Below are positions 45,821-54,323 of a stretch of 64,000 bases of DNA, piece after piece. A program made the translations under genes and the position numbers. The DNA comes from Pseudomonas sp. URMO17WK12:I11 (GTDB lineage Bacteria; Pseudomonadota; Gammaproteobacteria; Pseudomonadales; Pseudomonadaceae), in NCBI RefSeq assembly GCF_007677725.1, contig NZ_VEDF01000004.1, positions 186,001 through 250,000 of the forward strand. Reading direction: 5' to 3'. The notes beneath the pieces are model-generated. The model was not told the origin of the DNA and did not search any database. It was given only the letters and a program-made list of their open reading frames with translations. The stretch's first letter is position 1. Each line of letters opens with the position of its first letter.

Positions 45821-46798
45821 ATGCGCATCGCCATCCTCGACGATTATCAGAACGTGATTCGCTCGCTCGACTGCTTCAAGCGCCTGGACGGGCATGCCGT
45901 GAGCGTGTTTCATGACAAGCAACCCCTGTCCCTCGAGGCACTGACGGCACGCCTGGCCGATGCCGAAGCGCTGGTCCTGACCCGCGAGCGCACCCGCATC
46001 GATGCCGCCCTGCTCGAGCGCTTGCCCAACCTCAAGCTGATCAGCCAGACCGGCAAGATCGCCGGCCATCTGGACCTCGCGGCGTGCAGCGCGCGGGGCA
46101 TCGTCGTCAGCGAGGGCCGCGGTTCGCCGGTCGCCCCGGCCGAGCTGGCCTGGGCGCTGATGCTCAACGCGCGGCGCCAACTGGTGCCGGCCATCGAGGC
46201 GTGCAAACACGGTCAATGGCAGGTCAACCTCGGTCAGGCGCTGGCCGGTCAGCTGCTGGGCATCTGGGGCTATGGCAAGATTGGCCAGCGTCTGGCCCGC
46301 TATGCTCAGGCGTTCGACATGCCGGTGCTGGTGTGGGGCAGCGAAAGCAGCCGAGCAGCGGCCGAGGTCGATGGCCACCGCGCGGCGGCGTCACGCGAAG
46401 CGTTTTTTGCCGAGGCGGACATCCTCAGCTTGAACCTGCGCCTGTCGGAGCTCACCCGCCACCGGATCAGCTTCGACGATTTGACGCGGATGAAGCCCGA
46501 CGCCCTGCTGGTCAATGTCAGCCGCGCCGAGCTCATCGCGCCCGGTGCTCTGTTGCAGGCACTGGAGGCTGGCCGCCCAGGCTTCGCAGCCCTCGACGTG
46601 TTCGAGCAGGAGCCCATGCTCGACCCTGCCCATCCCCTGCTCACCCACCCGCGAGTACTGTGTACGCCGCACCTGGGTTACGTGGAGAAAAACGGCTACG
46701 AGCTGTACTTCGGCGACGCCTTCGACAACGTGCTCGCCTTCAGCGCCGGACAGCCGCAAAACGTCGCCAATCCCGAGGCTTTGGGCAAGGCGCGTTAA
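45821..46798 (+). CDS. D-2-hydroxyacid dehydrogenase (NAD-binding)
   Basis: A 325-residue cytosolic oxidoreductase interconverting 2-hydroxy and 2-keto acids. The Rossmann motif GIWGYGKIGQRLARYAQAF binds NAD(P), and the catalytic set is Arg in VNVSRAEL, Glu in DVFEQEP and His in TPHLGYVE. The opening RIAILDDYQNVI is typical of a subgroup annotated as D-2-hydroxyacid or phosphoglycerate dehydrogenase-like. It lacks the ACT domain of SerA. Ribosome site is weak. It is divergent from the spinster-like transporter and convergent with the formate/nitrite-type channel. Confidence 0.92.
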   Translation: MRIAILDDYQNVIRSLDCFKRLDGHAVSVFHDKQPLSLEALTARLADAEALVLTRERTRIDAALLERLPNLKLISQTGKIAGHLDLAACSARGIVVSEGRGSPVAPAELAWALMLNARRQLVPAIEACKHGQWQVNLGQALAGQLLGIWGYGKIGQRLARYAQAFDMPVLVWGSESSRAAAEVDGHRAAASREAFFAEADILSLNLRLSELTRHRISFDDLTRMKPDALLVNVSRAELIAPGALLQALEAGRPGFAALDVFEQEPMLDPAHPLLTHPRVLCTPHLGYVEKNGYELYFGDAFDNVLAFSAGQPQNVANPEALGKAR

Positions 46799-46829
46799 CC
46801 GCGCCTGCCACTGGAACGGGCAGCACCAT

Positions 46830-47618
46830 TCACTGGGCCGGCGCCTGCTCCTTGATGGGCGCAGCGAACGAAACGTAGTACGCCAGGCCGACGAAGATCG
46901 CTCCGCCCACTGCGTTGCCGAGAAACACCGCCACCAGGTTGTGCAGCAGCGCGCCCCAGCTCAGGTAGCCGGCGAAGATCGCGGCCGGGATCAGAAACAT
47001 GTTGGCGACCACGTGCTGGAAGCCAATGGCGACGAAGGCCATGATCGGGAACCAGATGCCGAGGATCTTGCCGCTCATCTCCCGGCTGGCGTAGGCCAGC
47101 CAGACGGCCAGGCACACCAGCCAGTTGCAGCCGATCCCGGAAACGAAGGCATGCACGAAGTCGGCACTGGCCTTGCTGGTGGCTGCGGCCACGGTCTTTG
47201 CCAGGTATACGCCTTCGGTGAGGCCCAGCAGATGGCCGAAGCAGTAGGCCACGAACAGCGCGCCCAGCAGGTTGGCCAGGGTCACCAGCAACCAGTTGCG
47301 CGCCACGGCGGCCCAGCCAATGCGCCCGGCGAACATGGCCAGCGGCAGGCTCATCATGTTGCCGGTCAGCAGCTCGCCGCCCGCCAGGATCACCAGGATC
47401 AGGCCGATCGGGAATACCGCGGCCCCCAGCAGATTGCCGAGCGAAGCCCACTGCCCAGGTATCATGGCGCTGACATGAATATCCAGAATGAAGCCCATGG
47501 AGATGAAGCCACCGGCGAGGAAACCCAGGATCAGCAGTGCGCGGACAGGGAGCTGGGCTTTCTTGGTGCCGGCCTCGATGACCAGCTCGGTGATGTGCGA
47601 TGGGGCATTGACGGACAT
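46830..47618 (-). CDS. Formate/nitrite transporter (FNT) family protein
   Basis: A 262-residue inner-membrane channel with six helices and the FNT aquaporin-like fold. Recognisable segments are GGFISMGFILDIHVS, GGELLTGNMMSLPLA, SGIGCNWLVCLAVWLAY and IGFQHVVANMFLIPAAI; the last holds the pore His. It should move formate, nitrite or a related small monovalent anion. No nitrite or formate enzyme genes lie beside it, so the anion is undetermined. Confidence 0.92.
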   Translation of the reverse strand: MSVNAPSHITELVIEAGTKKAQLPVRALLILGFLAGGFISMGFILDIHVSAMIPGQWASLGNLLGAAVFPIGLILVILAGGELLTGNMMSLPLAMFAGRIGWAAVARNWLLVTLANLLGALFVAYCFGHLLGLTEGVYLAKTVAAATSKASADFVHAFVSGIGCNWLVCLAVWLAYASREMSGKILGIWFPIMAFVAIGFQHVVANMFLIPAAIFAGYLSWGALLHNLVAVFLGNAVGGAIFVGLAYYVSFAAPIKEQAPAQ

Positions 47619-47852
47619 GGGATCTTGACTCGAACGCAGGGACGCCAGGCATGCCCCTGAAGGCCTGCCGGAGGTCGGAAATTTAAGGATTACGAGGGAT
47701 GGCGCGGATTTTTTACAGGCTAGGCAAACAGTGAATCTCGGGGTTGAAACGAGGAGCTGGGCACGGTACTGAGGCAGTATGTCGCAGTCAAATCGATAGA
47801 CTGGATGGGCCGATAGATGGGCTCGATGACAGCGCCGCGCCTGCCTGCCTGA

Positions 47853-48959
47853 TCAGCGGTTCATGCAGCGCTCATAGCGCCCGTCTACCCGCTCGGCGAA
47901 CCAGGCTGTGGTCAGCTTGCGGGTGATCTTCGGGCTTTTCAGCACAATGCCCGGCAGCAGCGCACGCGGCACTGCCTGGCCGGCGCGCGCATCGGCCAGC
48001 GCGAACACACCGTGGTAGAGCTCGCTGTCTTCGAAGGCCAGGCTGTTGCCCTGCTCCAGCTCACGGCGGATCTGTGGATTGCGCAACCCTAGCTTGGCGC
48101 CCAGCTTGCGCGCCGCCAGCTCGGTGCTGCCGGGCATGATCGCCCCTGGGGCGATAAGGTCGCCGTCGAGCGCCAGGTTCGCTCCGGTCACCTGGCTCAG
48201 CGCCGCCTGGAACGCCGCATTGCGGCTGGCGTACCAGCCGGCGTTGAAGTCGGCGAAACGGTAGAGCTGGCGTTGGTAGTGGGTTGGGTAGCCCAACAGG
48301 TGGGCGATGCCAAAGTACAGTCCGCCCCGCCGACTGAAAACCTCCTGGCGAAGCGTGCCTGCGTAGGCGTAGGGATAGTCCTGGGCATGGTGCTCGGCGA
48401 AATCGATGCTGACCTGCATCGGCCCGCCCGTGTGCACGGGGTTCAGGCCATCGAGCAAGGTCCTGCCCAGCGGCAGGCGGGCGATGACTTCATCGTACAG
48501 CGCGCTGAGCTGCTTCTCGCTGCGCACCGCCAGCAGGCGTTGCTGATAGCTCTGGCCGTTGCCCGACGGCGTCTTCAAGGCAGCGTCGACCAGCAGCCGC
48601 GGCACGTGCACGCGCGCGGCGCGGCGGTCGATTTCGCCACGGGCGATGCGCCCGAGGTTGGGCACCTGTGGGTCGGCATTGAAGGTCGATTCCTGCTCGG
48701 TCACCGCCAGCACCGCGCACAGGTTGCTCTTGCTAGGGGCGAGGCGCTGGGCTTCGAAGGCCACCTGAATGTCCTTGGCCCAACCCTCGCGATCCTTGAC
48801 ATGCGCCGGCAGCAGGCGCAGCAGCTGCGCCCGCACCTGGGCGGGATCGGGCGCAGGCGGCTCCTCTGGTCGCCCTGCGCAGCCCTGCAACAGCGCCAGG
48901 GCCAGCAGCGTCACGGCCCATGGGCGGCGTTTGAAAAGGTTGGGCGACTCGATCAGCAT
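47853..48959 (-). CDS. DUF1615 family lipoprotein
   Basis: A 368-residue protein that starts with a lipoprotein signal ending in LLQGCAG, so the mature N-terminal Cys is expected to be lipidated. The body contains VTEQESTFNADPQVPNLGR, YGGPMQVS-like TGGPMQVSIDFAEHH and GGLYFGIAHLLGYPTHY, which fit DUF1615, a family with a lysozyme-like look: the Glu in TEQEST resembles a transglycosylase catalytic residue. The ATG at 48959 is preferred over a TTG at 48977. It may trim peptidoglycan at the envelope, but that is inference. The gene stands alone. Confidence 0.82.
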   Translation of the reverse strand: MLIESPNLFKRRPWAVTLLALALLQGCAGRPEEPPAPDPAQVRAQLLRLLPAHVKDREGWAKDIQVAFEAQRLAPSKSNLCAVLAVTEQESTFNADPQVPNLGRIARGEIDRRAARVHVPRLLVDAALKTPSGNGQSYQQRLLAVRSEKQLSALYDEVIARLPLGRTLLDGLNPVHTGGPMQVSIDFAEHHAQDYPYAYAGTLRQEVFSRRGGLYFGIAHLLGYPTHYQRQLYRFADFNAGWYASRNAAFQAALSQVTGANLALDGDLIAPGAIMPGSTELAARKLGAKLGLRNPQIRRELEQGNSLAFEDSELYHGVFALADARAGQAVPRALLPGIVLKSPKITRKLTTAWFAERVDGRYERCMNR

Positions 48960-49043
48960 GCGCGGCCTTTGGCTCAATCAGAAGAAGCAGGGCGCGAGGC
49001 GCTGCCAGATTGGGCCATAGCCTGTCCGAGTCAGGCGCCAGCG

Positions 49044-49781
49044 TCAAACCGGCAGGCAACGAGGCGCTGCGAGACGAGCCGCTTGCAGCGTGTCGACCAG
49101 CGTTTGCAAGACGCGGTCTTCGTGTTCATGGATGAAAAAATGCCCGCCGGGGAACATCTGCAACGAAAATTCAGCGCAGGTTTCCTTGCTCCATGCCTGC
49201 AGCTGAGCGTGGTCAGCGCGATCCTGATCGCCCCCCAGCACGTGCACCGGGCACTGCAAAGCCGGTCGCTGGCGGTAGCTGTAGCGCCCGCACAGCAGAA
49301 AATCGGCGCGCAGCACCGGCAGGGTCAGGCTCATCAACTCGGCATTCTCGAGCACCTCTGGCGGGGTGCCATTGAGCTCGCGCAATTCCTGCTTGAGCGC
49401 CTCATCGCTTTTCGGCGCGCGCCAGTTGTTGCCATCGTAGTCTTCACGCCGAGTCGGGGCGGCGGTGCCGCAGGCAAACAGCGCCAGCGGTGGCGGGCAA
49501 CCCAGCGCCTGCAGTTCATGGGCCAGCTCGAACGCCAGCAAAGCACCGAGGCTGTGGCCGAGCAACGCATAGGGCGCCATGGCCTGGGCGCGCTGTTCGG
49601 CGGCCAACTGGCGAGCCAGCGCCTGCATGTCGGTCTGCAGCGGCTCGGCCAGGCGCGCACCCCGCCCAGGCAGTTCCACCGGGCGCACCTGCAGCCAGGC
49701 CGGCAGCTTGCGCCGCCAGCGGCTGTAAACCATGGCGCTGGCCCCGGAATACGGCACGCACAGCAAGTTCAAGGCATTCAC
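49044..49781 (-). CDS. Type II thioesterase (NRPS editing, PvdG-like)
   Basis: A 245-residue alpha/beta hydrolase that frees stalled or misloaded acyl groups from carrier proteins of nonribosomal peptide synthetases. It has [17 protein letters not shown] at the start, the nucleophile elbow [27 protein letters not shown] with the acid and GGHFFIHEH with the His. The GTG at 49781 is chosen because it overlaps the MbtH stop (GTGA), giving tight coupling; the open frame extends upstream through mbtH. The pair likely serves a pyoverdine or other NRPS encoded elsewhere. Confidence 0.88.
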   Translation of the reverse strand: MNALNLLCVPYSGASAMVYSRWRRKLPAWLQVRPVELPGRGARLAEPLQTDMQALARQLAAEQRAQAMAPYALLGHSLGALLAFELAHELQALGCPPPLALFACGTAAPTRREDYDGNNWRAPKSDEALKQELRELNGTPPEVLENAELMSLTLPVLRADFLLCGRYSYRQRPALQCPVHVLGGDQDRADHAQLQAWSKETCAEFSLQMFPGGHFFIHEHEDRVLQTLVDTLQAARLAAPRCLPV

Positions 49782-49999
49782 TGAGCGGCAGCTGCTGCCA
49801 TCTGCTGGCGCAGGCTCAGCGGACGCATGTCGGTCCACACTTCATCGATGTAGGCCAGGCACTCTTTCTTCAAGCCGCTCTTGCCCACCGCGCGCCAGCC
49901 CTCGGGAATCGCCTTGTAGTCGGGCCAGATGGAATACTGCTCTTCGTGGTTGACCACTACCTGGAACTGAATATCGTCGCGGTCGAATACGGAAGTCAT
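49778..49999 (-). CDS. MbtH-like protein
   Basis: A 73-residue chaperone-like protein that binds and activates adenylation domains of nonribosomal peptide synthetases. The family signatures are present: [20 protein letters not shown], then [14 protein letters not shown] with the conserved Trp residues. AAGGAG lies eight bases before the ATG. It overlaps the thioesterase gene by four bases. No NRPS gene is in the window, so it must act in trans. Confidence 0.95.
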   Translation of the reverse strand: MTSVFDRDDIQFQVVVNHEEQYSIWPDYKAIPEGWRAVGKSGLKKECLAYIDEVWTDMRPLSLRQQMAAAAAQ

Positions 50000-50082
50000 T
50001 GCCTGTCTCCTTGAGTGATGGACGCCCGCGCGCGCCTGGCGCAGGCAGGTTGCTAAGGTAGACGTTGCAGGCAACGGGAAAA

Positions 50083-50490
50083 TTAGCCCCCGGCATCCTT
50101 GAGCAGGTCGTGGGCGTCAAGCAGGCGGAACGCCACCTGCGGATTGCGCTCCAGGCCACGGCGAATTGCAGCAGGGATGGCCTGGCGGGTCTTGCGGCAC
50201 AAGCCCGGCTGGGCCTCGAGTTCAATGACGATCCCGCGCATGGTCCGCACTTCGTTCAAGCCAGGGCCGATATGCACGCGGATGCCTAGATTGTCGTACA
50301 GGCGCTGCTGCAAGCGTTGCAGGTCTTGCAGATCCTGCACCTGTGCAAGGCGCTCGAGCAGGCGTTGCTCCTCCTGACGGGTGAGCAAGAGGATCCGCTG
50401 CGCCGCCAGCGGCTGCGCGGCCAGCTGCTCACGGCCGCAATCACAGGCACCAGGGGGACACGCTTGGCGAAGTGGCATGGGTGTGGTCAT
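50083..50490 (-). CDS. Hypothetical protein with N-terminal Cys cluster
   Basis: A 135-residue protein I do not recognise. Near the N-terminus there are Cys residues in [13 protein letters not shown], a Cx4CxC pattern that might bind metal. A long helix rich in Gln, Leu and Arg follows ([21 protein letters not shown]), then a small alpha/beta part with [13 protein letters not shown]. The start is uncertain: GAGG is too close to the first ATG, and a second ATG lies four codons in. It lies 83 bp upstream of mbtH on the same strand, and may be read with it. Confidence 0.65.
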   Translation of the reverse strand: MTTPMPLRQACPPGACDCGREQLAAQPLAAQRILLLTRQEEQRLLERLAQVQDLQDLQRLQQRLYDNLGIRVHIGPGLNEVRTMRGIVIELEAQPGLCRKTRQAIPAAIRRGLERNPQVAFRLLDAHDLLKDAGG

Positions 50491-50531
50491 GCCTCAAGCA
50501 TAGCCTGCTGCGCGCAGACGCCAAGCCCGCG

Positions 50532-51416
50532 TCAAAGCTGCGCCAGGCGCTCGCGCAGAAAGTTGACGAAGCCCTGTACCGGCCGTGCCACCTGGCGGTG
50601 CTGCGGGTATACCGCCGACAGTTGCAAGGCTGGCGTTGCCCAGTCATCGAGCACCGTCAACAGACGGCCATCGGCCAGCGCCTGGCCGACGATGAAGGTC
50701 GGCAGGTAGGTGATGCCCATCGCGGCAATCGCCGAATCGCGCAGCAACTCGCCGTTGTTCGCGCGCATGCGCCCCGAGACCTGAATCGTCTGGGTCTTGC
50801 CGCCCTGCACGAAGTGCCACTGCACGTGCCGCGAGTGGCCATAAGGCAGGCAATCATGGTCGGCCAGTTGCTGAGGGCTGGCCGGTGCGCCCCGGGCCTG
50901 CAGGTAGGCGGGGCTGGCGCAGTACACCCGCTCGACATCGGCGATGCGCCGAGCGATGAGGCTGGAATCTTCCAGGGCGCCGATGCGCAGCGCCAGGTCA
51001 TAGCCTTCACCGATCAGGTCCACCGGCCGGTCACTGAGGTCGACCTCGACATCGACCAGCGGGTGCAGACGCAGGAACTCGGTCAGCAGACACCCCAGAT
51101 GGGCCATGGCGAACGACAGCGGCGCGCTCAGGCGCAAGGTGCCGCGCAAGGTCTGGGTCTGGCCGCTGATGTCGTGTTCGACCTGCTGCACCTCACCGAG
51201 CAGGCGCAGGGCCGACTGGTAATAATGCTGGCCCAAGGGGGTGGCATCCAGGCGTCGCGTCGAGCGGTTGAGCAGGCGCACGCCGAGGCGTTCTTCCAAT
51301 TGCATCAAGCGCCGGCTGACCGACTGCTTGGACATGCCCAGGCGCTCGGCAGCGGCGGTGAAGCTGCCCGCTTCCATGACCTGGGCAAAGATTCGCATGT
51401 CTTCGTAAGGATTCAT
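50532..51416 (-). CDS. LysR family transcriptional regulator
   Basis: A 294-residue regulator opening with MNPYEDMRIFAQVMEAGSFT and the recognition helix in SKQSVSRRLMQLEERLGVRLL. The effector domain has GTLRLSAPLSFAMAHLG and DLALRIGALEDSSLIARRI, typical of the large LysR class. The start is placed at 51416 because the family begins at MNPYEDM; the open frame runs 831 bp further without meaning. It is divergent from a secreted esterase across 144 bp and may control it. Confidence 0.9.
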   Translation of the reverse strand: MNPYEDMRIFAQVMEAGSFTAAAERLGMSKQSVSRRLMQLEERLGVRLLNRSTRRLDATPLGQHYYQSALRLLGEVQQVEHDISGQTQTLRGTLRLSAPLSFAMAHLGCLLTEFLRLHPLVDVEVDLSDRPVDLIGEGYDLALRIGALEDSSLIARRIADVERVYCASPAYLQARGAPASPQQLADHDCLPYGHSRHVQWHFVQGGKTQTIQVSGRMRANNGELLRDSAIAAMGITYLPTFIVGQALADGRLLTVLDDWATPALQLSAVYPQHRQVARPVQGFVNFLRERLAQL

Positions 51417-51560
51417 TGTCTTGCTCTTGGTGACAGTCAAACGCCTTATACCGGCTTTTTCCCACGCCTGCACCCTTCTAAACTTCTCCCAGGTCGCAGC
51501 GATGGCCTCAACGCCAGGCAAGACGCCCATCACCCTCCCGGTACAATCAAGGATTCGCAC

Positions 51561-52580
51561 ATGAACAATGTCCAAAAAGCCCTCACCGCGTCGCTCCTCG
51601 CCCTCTCGGTTTCCAGTGCGTTCGCCGCTGGCAGCCCAGGTGTCGAACATCATACCCAGGCGTTTCTTCAGGCTCTGGAAAACGGCGGCGGCAAGCCGCT
51701 CGAGCAACTCAGCCCGATGCAGGCCCGTGCCGTGCTCACCGGGGCGCAGGCGTCGGTGAAGGTGGATGTGTCCGGCATCGAGGTCAAGCAACGGCTCATT
51801 CAGGCCAATGGCCAGTCGATTACGTTGCAAGTGGTGCGCCCGGCCAATGTCCAGGGCGAGCTGCCGGTGTTCATGTTCTTCCACGGCGGCGGCTGGGTGC
51901 TCGGCGACTTCCCGACCCACCAGCGGCTGATCCGCGACCTGGTAGTCAACTCCGGCGCGGTGGCGGTCTACGTCGACTACACCCCTTCCCCGGAAGCCCA
52001 TTATCCGACCGCGATCAACCAGGCCTATGCGGCGACCCAATGGGTAGCCGCCCACGGCAAGGAAATCGGCGTCGACGGCAAACGCCTGGCGGTGGCTGGC
52101 AACAGCGTGGGGGGCAACATGGCCGCGGTGGTCGCGCTCAAGGCCAAAGAGGCCGGCACCCCTGCCCTGCGCTTCCAGCTGCTGTTGTGGCCGGTGACCG
52201 ACGCCAGCTTCGAGACCGGCTCTTACAAGCAGTTCGCCGAGGGGCACTTCCTGACCACCGGGATGATGAAGTGGTTCTGGGACAACTACACCGTCGATGC
52301 CAAGGCCCGCGCCCAGATCTACGCCTCACCCCTGCGCGCCAGCAGCGAGCAGCTCAAAGGCCTGCCGCCAGCACTGGTGCAGACTGCAGAATTCGACGTG
52401 CTGCGCGATGAAGGCGAAGCCTATGCGCGCAAGCTCGACGCCGCCGGCGTGAGCGTGACCTCGGTGCGCTATAACGGCATGATCCACGACTACGGGCTGC
52501 TCAACCCGCTCAGTCAGGTACCGGCTGTGCAGGCTGCCTTGCGCCAGGCCGGTACCGAGTTGAAGGTACACCTGCAGTAA
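51561..52580 (+). CDS. Exported alpha/beta hydrolase of the hormone-sensitive lipase family
   Basis: A 339-residue esterase with a signal peptide (about residues 1-22, ending AFA). It has the HGGGW oxyanion motif of the HSL family (FFHGGGWVLGD), the nucleophile in AGNSVGGNMAA (a GxSxGG form with Asn before Ser), the acid in QTAEFDVLRDEG and the His in MIHDYGLL. AAGGA precedes the ATG at 51561 by seven bases. It likely hydrolyses short-chain esters or lactones in the periplasm or outside. The divergent LysR gene is its probable regulator. A very strong hairpin follows its stop. Confidence 0.9.
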   Translation: MNNVQKALTASLLALSVSSAFAAGSPGVEHHTQAFLQALENGGGKPLEQLSPMQARAVLTGAQASVKVDVSGIEVKQRLIQANGQSITLQVVRPANVQGELPVFMFFHGGGWVLGDFPTHQRLIRDLVVNSGAVAVYVDYTPSPEAHYPTAINQAYAATQWVAAHGKEIGVDGKRLAVAGNSVGGNMAAVVALKAKEAGTPALRFQLLLWPVTDASFETGSYKQFAEGHFLTTGMMKWFWDNYTVDAKARAQIYASPLRASSEQLKGLPPALVQTAEFDVLRDEGEAYARKLDAAGVSVTSVRYNGMIHDYGLLNPLSQVPAVQAALRQAGTELKVHLQ

Positions 52581-52590
52581 GGCGCACTTG

Positions 52591-52631
52591 GCAGCAGGCC
52601 CCTGGCGGTGATCTCGCCAGGGGCCTGCTGC
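52591..52631. terminator. Strong bidirectional hairpin between the esterase and DUF1330 genes
   Basis: A perfect 17-bp stem: 52591-52607 (GCAGCAGG...TGGCG) pairs with 52615-52631 (CGCCA...CTGCTGC) around a seven-base loop. It lies between convergent genes, 11 bp after the esterase stop and just before the DUF1330 stop, and should end transcription from both sides. Confidence 0.75.
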
Positions 52632-52637
52632 GTTCGG

Positions 52638-52931
52638 TTACGGCTCGAACCCTTCGACGATGATGACGTCGGCGTGCGCCACCCCCTGGCGATGGCTACA
52701 GGCGTCCTGGTAAAGCGCTGACCGATAGCAAGCCAGGGCCTGCTCGTACGAATCGAATTCGATCACCACGCTACGCTGGGGCGTAGGTCGACCTTCCAGC
52801 GCTTCGCTGCGCCCACCGCGGGCCAGAAAACGCCCACCGAACGCCTTGAATGCCGCCGGGGCACGCTGGGTGTACTGCTGATACTGCTCGGGGTCGCTGA
52901 CATCGACGTGGGCAATCCAATAGGCTTTCAT
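52638..52931 (-). CDS. DUF1330 family protein (dimeric alpha-beta barrel)
   Basis: A 97-residue protein. The pattern AYWIAHVDVSDPEQYQQY, FKAFGGRFLARGG, EGRPTPQRSVVIEFDS and ALACYRSALYQDA is typical of DUF1330, a ferredoxin-like dimeric barrel fold of unclear function. GGAG lies eight bases before the ATG. It is divergent from the RibB-like gene across 77 bp, and an ATGGTATACCAT palindrome sits between the two starts, so both are probably under one regulator. Confidence 0.88.
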   Translation of the reverse strand: MKAYWIAHVDVSDPEQYQQYTQRAPAAFKAFGGRFLARGGRSEALEGRPTPQRSVVIEFDSYEQALACYRSALYQDACSHRQGVAHADVIIVEGFEP

Positions 52932-52966
52932 CCACTGCTCTCCTGCGCCAAAGTTATTTGTGTATG

Positions 52967-52978
52967 ATGGTATACCAT
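52967..52978. promoter_or_regulatory. Perfect 12-bp palindrome ATGGTATACCAT, GntR-type operator candidate
   Basis: ATGGTATACCAT lies between the divergent DUF1330 (start 52931) and RibB-like (start 53009) genes. The core GGTATACC resembles operators of FCD-class GntR regulators. The sequence ATACCATAA at 52972-52980 recurs at 54166-54174 before the ABC transporter. The regulator gene is not next to it. Confidence 0.6.
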
Positions 52979-53008
52979 AAAAACCACCCACCACAGTGAG
53001 CGTGCAGC

Positions 53009-54118
53009 ATGGCTTTCAACAGCATCGAAGAACTTATCGAGGACTATCGCCAGGGCAAGATGGTCCTGCTGGTGGATGACGAGGACCGGGAGAACGAAGG
53101 CGATCTGTTGATCGCCGCTGAGCGCTGTGACGCCCAGGCCATCAACTTCATGGCCCGCCAGGCGCGTGGGCTGATCTGCCTGACCTTGACCGACGAGCAC
53201 TGCCAGCGTCTGGGCCTGGAGCAGATGGTCCCGGCCAATGGCAGCGCCTTCAGCACTGCCTTTACCGTGTCGATCGAAGCCGCCAGCGGCGTCACCACCG
53301 GTATCTCGGCGGCCGACCGGGCCCGCACAGTGGCGGCGGCCATGGCGCCCGATGCGCGCCCCGAAGACCTGGTGCAACCTGGCCATATCTTTCCCCTTCG
53401 GGCGCGCGAAGGGGGTGTACTGACCCGCGCTGGACACACCGAAGCCGGTTGCGACCTGGCGCGCCTGGCGGGCTTCGCCCCCGCCTCGGTGATCGTCGAG
53501 GTGCTCAACGATGACGGCAGCATGGCCCGTCGCCCGGACCTGGAGGTCTTCGCGGCCCAGCATGGCATCAAGATCGGCACCATCGCCGACTTGATCCATT
53601 ACCGCCTGAGCACCGAGCAGACCATCAAGCGCATCGGCGAACGCGAACTGCCGACCGTGCACGGCACGTTCCGCCTGGTCACCTACGAGGACCGCATCGA
53701 AGGCGGCGTGCACATGGCCATGGTGATGGGCGACATTCGCCGCGAGCAACCGACCTTGGTGCGGGTCCATGTAATCGATCCGTTGCGTGACCTGGTCGGC
53801 GCTGAGTACGTAGGCCCAGCCAACTGGACGTTGTGGGCGGCGCTGGAGAAAGTCGCCGCAGAGGGCGCGGGGGTGGTGGTGATCCTGGCCAACCACGAAT
53901 CTTCGCAAGCGCTGCTCGAGCGCGTGCCGCAGTTGACCCAGCCGCTACGCCCGTACCAGCGCGGCCAGTCGAAGGTCTACTCGGAAGTCGGCACCGGCGC
54001 GCAGATCCTGCAAGACCTCGGCGTCGGCAAGCTCCGCCACCTCGGCCCTCCGCTGAAATACGCAGGCCTGGCCGGCTACGAACTTGAAGTCGTCCAGAGC
54101 ATTGCCTTCGAGCCTTGA
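53009..54118 (+). CDS. 3,4-dihydroxy-2-butanone 4-phosphate synthase with degenerate GTP cyclohydrolase II domain (RibBX-like)
   Basis: A 369-residue protein. Residues 1-200 are an intact RibB domain with [16 protein letters not shown] and [15 protein letters not shown], so it should turn ribulose 5-phosphate into the four-carbon unit of riboflavin. Residues about 205-369 align in outline to GTP cyclohydrolase II, but the zinc site (normally CLTGD...RCDCG) reads [19 protein letters not shown], with all Cys lost, and the RQEGR motif is replaced by ANHESS. The second half therefore cannot be an active cyclohydrolase. Such hybrids have been called RibBX. It is probably a second, non-housekeeping copy; no other rib genes are near. 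Confidence 0.88.
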   Translation: MAFNSIEELIEDYRQGKMVLLVDDEDRENEGDLLIAAERCDAQAINFMARQARGLICLTLTDEHCQRLGLEQMVPANGSAFSTAFTVSIEAASGVTTGISAADRARTVAAAMAPDARPEDLVQPGHIFPLRAREGGVLTRAGHTEAGCDLARLAGFAPASVIVEVLNDDGSMARRPDLEVFAAQHGIKIGTIADLIHYRLSTEQTIKRIGERELPTVHGTFRLVTYEDRIEGGVHMAMVMGDIRREQPTLVRVHVIDPLRDLVGAEYVGPANWTLWAALEKVAAEGAGVVVILANHESSQALLERVPQLTQPLRPYQRGQSKVYSEVGTGAQILQDLGVGKLRHLGPPLKYAGLAGYELEVVQSIAFEP

Positions 54119-54124
54119 GCTGCA

Positions 54125-54154
54125 GCCGCTTTTACGCGGCAAGTGCCCCTTGCC
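54125..54154 (+). terminator. Tandem small hairpins after the RibB-like gene
   Basis: GCCGC at 54125-54129 pairs with GCGGC at 54136-54140, and the overlapping GGCAAG at 54138-54143 pairs with CTTGCC at 54149-54154, followed by AAAATC. They lie directly after the stop and before the transporter operator, so they may partly end RibB-like transcription. Confidence 0.4.
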
Positions 54155-54165
54155 AAAATCTTGGA

Positions 54166-54182
54166 ATACCATAATATGATAT
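54166..54182. promoter_or_regulatory. Near-palindrome ATACCATAATATGATAT upstream of the ABC transporter
   Basis: The 17-bp element is symmetric except for one mismatched pair (positions 4 and 14) and the centre base. Its left half shares ATACCATAA with the palindrome region upstream of the RibB-like gene. It is 142 bp upstream of the binding-protein start. Proposed as a second site for the same GntR-type regulator. Confidence 0.5.
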
Positions 54183-54323
54183 CCCGTAGACCTTGAATCT
54201 GCAGGCCGACACCTACACTCACACTCGGCCACACGACACTTTGTTTTAGCTGCTCCCCGAACACTGTTGGCGGGCGCACCAAAAGCCCCGCCTCGAATAA
54301 CAAAAAGCAACGAGGGCGTAACC

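Noticed and set aside
47744..47926. 60-residue open frame in the gap between the FNT channel and DUF1615 genes
   Set aside because: No ribosome site, overlaps the end of the DUF1615 gene, and has no recognisable sequence.
50472..51560. 5' extension of the esterase open frame to 702 residues
   Set aside because: The extension runs antisense through the LysR gene. A good ribosome site and signal peptide place the real start at 51561.
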